Assembly: GCA_964452575.1 (NCBI GenBank)
Contig: CAYVMN010000184.1
Coordinates: 1-8,904, forward strand
Length of the DNA: 8,904 nucleotides
Direction: 5' to 3'
Source: CAYVMN01 sp964452575
Lineage (GTDB): Bacteria > Desulfobacterota > DSM-4660 > Desulfatiglandales > Desulfatiglandaceae
Part shown: one piece after another, positions 5,361 to 8,904 of the stretch
Layout of the letters: each line of letters begins with the position of its first letter
How positions within the stretch are numbered: the stretch's first letter is position 1
Notes under the pieces: generated by a model
Databases searched by the model: none
Seen by the model: only the letters and a program-made list of their open reading frames with translations
What the model was told of the DNA's origin: nothing
Position numbers and translations under genes: made by a program

Positions 5361-6227
5361 ATGGAAATCCTGATCTACGGGACCATAAACAGCATCACCT
5401 TGGCCCTGATGGCCATAGGTTTTGCCCTGGTTTATGGGATTAGCCGTGTTCCCAATTTCGCCCACGGTTCCCTATACGTGCTGAGCGGGTTCATCACCTG
5501 GATCTTTTTCCGGGGATTTGGGGCAAACTACCTGCTCAGCATTATCCTGACCATGGTCATCACGGGGCTTGTTGGTGCTCTCCTTTATCAATTTATTCTC
5601 ATCCGGGTCCGGGGGATGGCCACCTCGGAGATTATTGCCTCCTATGCAATGGGCCTGGCCATCCTGGAAGGATTGCGCTGGGGCGGATTTAAGGGCATGA
5701 GCTATACGCTCCCGGTATTCGTGGAGGGGAGCATCTTTATCGCAAATGTCCCTGTGGACCTCCAGCGCGTGGTTGTGGTTTTGATTGGTGGGGGAGTGGT
5801 CTTCTTCCTGTGGCTATTCACCCACCATACGCGCATAGGACTCGCTCTCAGGGGAATGGCCCAGGATGAGCGGGCAGCCCTCATGTTGGGTATTGATTCG
5901 GATCTGATGGCCCTGGTGGCAATGGCCTTTGGCTCAATGCTTGCGGGACTTGCCGGAGTTCTTTTGCTACCCCTGGGGAACATTGTGGTGGAGGCCGGCT
6001 ATAATGTGCTCGTTTTGGCCATTGCCGTCTGCATCGTCGGGGGGCTGGGGAGCTGGATGGGGGCAGTGGCAGCGGCCTTCCTCATCGGCTTTGCCCAGAT
6101 CCTCACCATGGTCTATCTTGGAACCCACTTTCAGATGGTGGTGGCCCTCCTGGCCATAATACTCACCCTCATCCTGAGACCGTCGGGGCTCTTGGGCCAG
6201 CAAAAGGAATTGGAGGAGAGGGTCTAA
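5361..6227 (+). CDS. livH: Branched-chain-type ABC transporter permease LivH
   Basis: This 288-residue inner-membrane protein is one of the two channel subunits of the importer. It has about eight hydrophobic segments and the family landmarks in order: the opening ALMAIGFALVYGISRVPNFAHG (15-36); the cytoplasmic coupling loop THHTRIGLALRGMAQDERAALMLGID (154-179), which docks on the ATPases; LAGLAGVLLLP (194-204); VGGLGSWMGAVAAAFLIGFAQ (226-246); and the C-terminal LILRPSGLLG (270-279). The length is typical. The gap to the binding-protein gene is 18 bp and no strong ribosome binding site is seen, so translation may depend partly on the upstream gene. The name reflects family, not proven leucine transport. 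Confidence 0.92.
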   Translation: MEILIYGTINSITLALMAIGFALVYGISRVPNFAHGSLYVLSGFITWIFFRGFGANYLLSIILTMVITGLVGALLYQFILIRVRGMATSEIIASYAMGLAILEGLRWGGFKGMSYTLPVFVEGSIFIANVPVDLQRVVVVLIGGGVVFFLWLFTHHTRIGLALRGMAQDERAALMLGIDSDLMALVAMAFGSMLAGLAGVLLLPLGNIVVEAGYNVLVLAIAVCIVGGLGSWMGAVAAAFLIGFAQILTMVYLGTHFQMVVALLAIILTLILRPSGLLGQQKELEERV

Positions 6228-7244
6228 GTGGCACCAGCCGAACAGCGTCGACGGGAAAGGGTGGACCGGGGCATCAAGGTCCGGACTGACGGCCTCTATG
6301 CCCTTATGTCCTGGCGGGAGCTATCCTATCTGACCCTGCCCCGGCTGGTCTTGATAGTCGGGATGCTGGCCCTGCCATTGCTTATGCCAGGCATGTACTG
6401 GCAGAGGGTCATCACCATTGTGTGTATATACTCTCTGTTGGCCCTCAGCTTTGATTTTCTGGCCCATTATGTGGGGCTGGTATCCCTGGGAGGTGCCTTT
6501 TTCATCGGAGCAGGCGGGTATCTGGCAGCCCTACTGAACACCTCATTGGGCCTCCCTCCTTCTCTGACAATTCCCATTACCACATTGTTTGGAGGGGTCA
6601 TCTGTACTCTGCTCCTGCTGCCTTGCCTCCCCTTGCGAGGGGTATATTTTGCCATTGTTACCCTCATGTATCCATTGCTCTTTGCTCGCATTATCGAGGC
6701 CTTGGACATCTTGGGGGGAACAGACGGGATCATGGGGGTCGATAGCTTTGCCAATAGATGGATAGAGCAGTACTTTGTGATTGCCATGGTCCTCTTGTTC
6801 CTCTTTGGGCTAAGACGGTTGGTAAACCTGGATATGGGGTTGGTCCTGAGGGCAGTAAAGGACAATGACCAGGCCGTTCGCGCCTCGGGAATGAGCATCA
6901 CCTTTTACAAGGCAGTGGCGGTATTTGTCGCCGCAGCCATGGGCTGCCTAGCGGGCGCCTGCCTTGTCCACATCTATATGTGGGCAGGCATCTCCCAGTT
7001 TGCGCTGGATTTCTCGATCCTCCCTATCGCCGCCACCGTGATCGGGGGGGGCGGCACCCTGGTGGGACCTGTGATGGGTTGTTTGATTCTGGTCCCCATC
7101 TCTGAGCTGTTACGGGAGTTCGGGACCTTGCGAATCGTATTCTACTGTTTGATACTCACCGGGTTCATTGTCTTTCGTAGCGAGGGGATCATGGTCTACG
7201 GGGAGCGAAAGTATCACCAGTTTCAGAGGTGGGTCAAGGTATGA
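6228..7244 (+). CDS. livM: Branched-chain-type ABC transporter permease LivM
   Basis: This 338-residue second channel subunit begins with GTG directly after the livH stop codon (TAA|GTG). GGAGG at 6212-6216, 11 bp upstream, supports that start; Met27 (6306) is the alternative and would remove a basic N-terminal tail. Landmarks of LivM are SLLALSFDFLAHYVGLVSLGG (69-89), IGAGGYLAALL (93-103), GGTDGIMGV (163-171), the coupling loop AVKDNDQAVRASGM (209-222), and VIGGGGTLVGPVMG (271-284). About ten hydrophobic segments are visible. It should pair with LivH in the membrane and contact the LivG/LivF dimer. Confidence 0.92.
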   Translation: MAPAEQRRRERVDRGIKVRTDGLYALMSWRELSYLTLPRLVLIVGMLALPLLMPGMYWQRVITIVCIYSLLALSFDFLAHYVGLVSLGGAFFIGAGGYLAALLNTSLGLPPSLTIPITTLFGGVICTLLLLPCLPLRGVYFAIVTLMYPLLFARIIEALDILGGTDGIMGVDSFANRWIEQYFVIAMVLLFLFGLRRLVNLDMGLVLRAVKDNDQAVRASGMSITFYKAVAVFVAAAMGCLAGACLVHIYMWAGISQFALDFSILPIAATVIGGGGTLVGPVMGCLILVPISELLREFGTLRIVFYCLILTGFIVFRSEGIMVYGERKYHQFQRWVKV

Positions 7245-8029
7245 ACGAGGGGCCTATCCTCCGAGTGCAAGAGATGACCAAGGCCTTTGGGGGCATCTTG
7301 GCCCTCAACAGGGTGAGCTTTCAGGTAAATAAGGGGGAGATCTTGGGGATCATCGGCCCTAATGGGTCTGGCAAGACCACACTGGTCAATTGTATTACCG
7401 GGTTCATCAAGGCAACAACGGGCAAGGTCTTTTTCAGGGGAAAGGAAATCAGCGGTAGACCGGCCCACAGGATCGCCGATATGGGGCTCATGCGCACCTT
7501 TCAAATAATGCGGCCCTATTACAGCCTTCCGGCCTACAAGAACCTGGTAATTCCCCTGTTTTCACCCCGTGCCAAACGCACCGGGGGCTGGAGAGGCGGC
7601 GGCAAGTTGGGGGACAGGAATACCGTGAGTATAGACATCCTGGAAGAGATCGGCTTTGAAAGGGATTCGGCTGTCCCTTACAAGGCGGCGTCCACCCTCC
7701 CTACTGGCTACTTGAAGCGGCTGGAACTGGCCAGGTGCCTTGCCCTGAAACCTGAGATCATCATGTGTGATGAGGTCTTCTCCGGACTGAGCATGAGCGA
7801 GATCGCCAGCATGGTTCCCCTCATTGAGCGGTTGCAAATGGATGGCATAACCCTTGTAATGATAGAGCATCGATTGAGGGAGCTTTTCCGTGTGGCCAAC
7901 CGGGTCATGGTCTTGAACTTTGGTGAGAAATTGGTTGAGGGGTCCCCTGAGGAGGTAATGGCCAACGAACAGGTGAAGGAGGCCTATTTCGGGTCCGAAG
8001 AGGTGGAGGAGGTAATGACCTATGCTTGA
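7241..8029 (+). CDS. livG: Branched-chain-type ABC transporter ATPase LivG
   Basis: A 262-residue ATP-binding subunit. The start chosen is ATG 7241, which overlaps the livM stop as ATGA and follows AGAGGTGGG (7225-7232); an in-frame GTG at 7229 is less likely. Walker A is GPNGSGKTT (39-47), the Q-loop Gln is 88 (RTFQ), Walker B ends IIMCDE (173-178) and the switch His is 210 (MIEHRL). Two sites depart from consensus. The signature is LPTGYLKRLELAR (153-165) instead of LSGGQ, so the usual Gln is missing. Walker B is followed by VFSGLS where P-x-x-GL is common. Val after Asp-Glu is known in LivG proteins. A flexible Gly/Arg-rich insert is at 107-126. It forms a heterodimer with LivF. Confidence 0.93.
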   Translation: MNEGPILRVQEMTKAFGGILALNRVSFQVNKGEILGIIGPNGSGKTTLVNCITGFIKATTGKVFFRGKEISGRPAHRIADMGLMRTFQIMRPYYSLPAYKNLVIPLFSPRAKRTGGWRGGGKLGDRNTVSIDILEEIGFERDSAVPYKAASTLPTGYLKRLELARCLALKPEIIMCDEVFSGLSMSEIASMVPLIERLQMDGITLVMIEHRLRELFRVANRVMVLNFGEKLVEGSPEEVMANEQVKEAYFGSEEVEEVMTYA

Positions 8030-8768
8030 GGCCTCCCGCCTGATGGTCTTCTACGAGAACATGCTGGCCCTCAACAATGTGTCGCTTAAGTGTGAAGACG
8101 ATCAAATCGTGGGGGTATTCGGGGCCAATAGCGCCGGCAAATCGACCCTGATGTACACACTTTCGGGCATAATGGAAGACATCAAGAAAAAGGAAGAAAT
8201 GGCCGGAGGCGAGCGCATCACCGTGTTGGGCCATATCAGCTATCTTGGTGAGGATATAACGGACCTCAAACCCAGTCAGCGGGCCAGGAGGGGGATTGTC
8301 CTCTGCCCTGAGCGAAGGAGGATATTCCCTGAGAGCAATGTATTGGAAAACCTCCGTATTGGGGGCTATCTGGCCAAGCCCTCCCAGGCCAGGGATACCT
8401 TGGAATATATATTCAAGACATTCCCTGCGCTCCAAAAACTTAAGAAAAGAACAGGGGGATTTTTGAGCGGGGGCGAGCAGCAGATGCTGGCCATAGGCCG
8501 CGCACTTATGGCACAACCCAAGCTACTCCTGCTCGATGAGCCGCTCCTGGGCCTAAGCCCCCTGATCCAGGCCACACTGGTCCGCGCGACAAAGGAGATC
8601 CGGGACGAAAAGAGCATCTCCATCATCGTTACCGAACAGTATGCGCGCCCGGTCTTGCCCATCGTGGACAATGCCTTTATCCTGGAAAATGGGTCTGCTG
8701 TCCTCGAGGGAACCAGGGAAGAGCTTATGGGCAATCCGGATTTTCGATCCGCGTACTTTGGGGTCTGA
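8022..8768 (+). CDS. livF: Branched-chain-type ABC transporter ATPase LivF
   Basis: A 248-residue second ATP-binding subunit. ATG 8022 lies inside the end of livG (8-bp overlap) and follows GGAGGAGGT (8005-8013), a strong ribosome binding site. Walker A is GANSAGKST (34-42), the signature is LSGGEQQ (148-154), Walker B is LLLLDEP (168-174) and the D-loop contains LGLS (176-179). The Q-loop position reads CPERRRIFPE (95-104), with Glu in place of Gln, and the switch is VTEQ (203-206) without His. Both are usual for LivF. Unusual is a charged insert of roughly a dozen residues (about 51-64, MEDIKKKEEMAGGE) between the Walker A helix and the strand leading to GEDITDL. It works as a heterodimer with LivG on the membrane's inner face. 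Confidence 0.93.
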   Translation: MLEASRLMVFYENMLALNNVSLKCEDDQIVGVFGANSAGKSTLMYTLSGIMEDIKKKEEMAGGERITVLGHISYLGEDITDLKPSQRARRGIVLCPERRRIFPESNVLENLRIGGYLAKPSQARDTLEYIFKTFPALQKLKKRTGGFLSGGEQQMLAIGRALMAQPKLLLLDEPLLGLSPLIQATLVRATKEIRDEKSISIIVTEQYARPVLPIVDNAFILENGSAVLEGTREELMGNPDFRSAYFGV

Positions 8769-8780
8769 ACCATTTTGGAT

Positions 8781-8816
8781 TGCGGAATGCGGAAATTATA
8801 CACTTTGTAACACTTT
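8781..8816. repeat. Short direct repeats after livF
   Basis: TGCGGAA is repeated in tandem (8781-8787, 8788-8794), followed by two ACACTTT copies ten bases apart (8800-8806, 8810-8816). This fills most of the 75-bp gap between livF and the next reading frame. No hairpin or terminator is visible in it. Confidence 0.5.
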
Positions 8817-8843
8817 AGCGCTTTGAAAACACTGAGGAGTAAG

Positions 8844-8904
8844 ATGACGGACCGCGAGGGTCTTTTTTCCAAAGGACGTAACCCAAATTCTTCACAGCCA
8901 GTAG
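8844..8904 (+). CDS. Start of a further gene, truncated by the window edge
   Basis: ATG 8844 follows GAGGAG (8834-8839) at 4 bp and reads MTDREGLFSKGRNPNSSQPV without a stop to the end of the window (20 codons). The direction and the 75-bp spacing suggest a further member of the importer operon. Too little is present to name it. The only other open frame here is antisense to livF and has no ribosome binding site. Confidence 0.5.
   Translation, partial: MTDREGLFSKGRNPNSSQPV

Noticed and set aside
6467..6901. 144-codon antisense frame opposite livM
   Set aside because: It mirrors the livM coding sequence and is rich in Arg, Pro and Ser, as expected of the reverse of a membrane protein gene.
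7229..7240. GTG 7229 as the start of livG
   Set aside because: It sits within the ribosome binding site of ATG 7241, which overlaps the livM stop codon in the usual ATGA manner.
8850..8868. GACC-GCGAG-GGTC followed by six T residues, like a Rho-independent terminator
   Set aside because: The stem is only four base pairs plus a wobble, and it lies inside the reading frame that starts at 8844 with a good ribosome binding site.
7905..8872. Long antisense frames opposite livG and livF (203 and 168 codons)
   Set aside because: They lie opposite strongly supported ATPase genes, share their codon phasing, and encode no recognisable domain.

Overview
The window looks like chromosomal DNA of a moderately GC-rich Gram-negative bacterium, most likely a Desulfobacterota (Deltaproteobacteria) lineage. 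That assignment is an inference. It rests on the five-gene branched-chain-type ABC importer with a Sec-exported periplasmic binding protein, on the small protein / TrmJ-like pair, and on AT-rich intergenic DNA made of short degenerate repeats (GAAACCTGAAACCTT, CCAATGACCAAAAT, tandem TGCGGAA), a style I associate with environmental genomes of that kind. No rRNA, tRNA, transposase, integrase or CRISPR array is visible.

Region 1 (1-1070, minus strand): one gene of 310 codons. Its spot base composition is lower (38% and 45% GC in two 60-base lines, against 55% in a livH line). It has a GG-x-DGGRD motif and a TN...T-GEKDEL...EIFDRERL block that recall the restriction-endonuclease-like (PD-(D/E)XK/Mrr) fold, but no obvious E-x-K. 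A 50-bp imperfect palindrome resembling an integron attC site lies 64 bp before its start, and an arm sharing TAACGACAAG begins right after its stop. The gene may therefore be a cassette in an integrase-less attC cluster.

Region 2 (954-1449): a 496-bp gap with the attC-like element, a possible 10-codon reading frame with a PPP tract, a strong hairpin, a sigma70-like promoter (TTGCCC-18-TATAAT) and two perfect inverted repeats in the presumed 5' leader of the next gene.

Region 3 (1450-3577, plus strand): a tight three-gene operon. It holds a 12-TM MFS exporter of the DHA1 type, a 78-residue acidic protein I do not recognise, and a SPOUT RNA methyltransferase of the TrmJ type. The last two genes overlap by 23 bp.

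Region 4 (3578-4061): a 484-bp gap with a near-consensus promoter (TTGACA-17-TAATAT), a repeat-rich stretch and a perfect 8-bp palindromic hairpin, ending in a strong ribosome binding site.

Region 5 (4062-8768, plus strand): a complete LIV/HAAT-type ABC importer operon: periplasmic binding protein, LivH and LivM permeases, LivG and LivF ATPases. All are adjacent or overlapping (ATGA overlap between livM and livG, 8-bp overlap between livG and livF). The binding protein captures a small solute, the two permeases form the channel, and the two ATPases drive import. The substrate cannot be read from the sequence. After 75 bp a further reading frame with a good ribosome binding site starts at 8844 and runs off the end.
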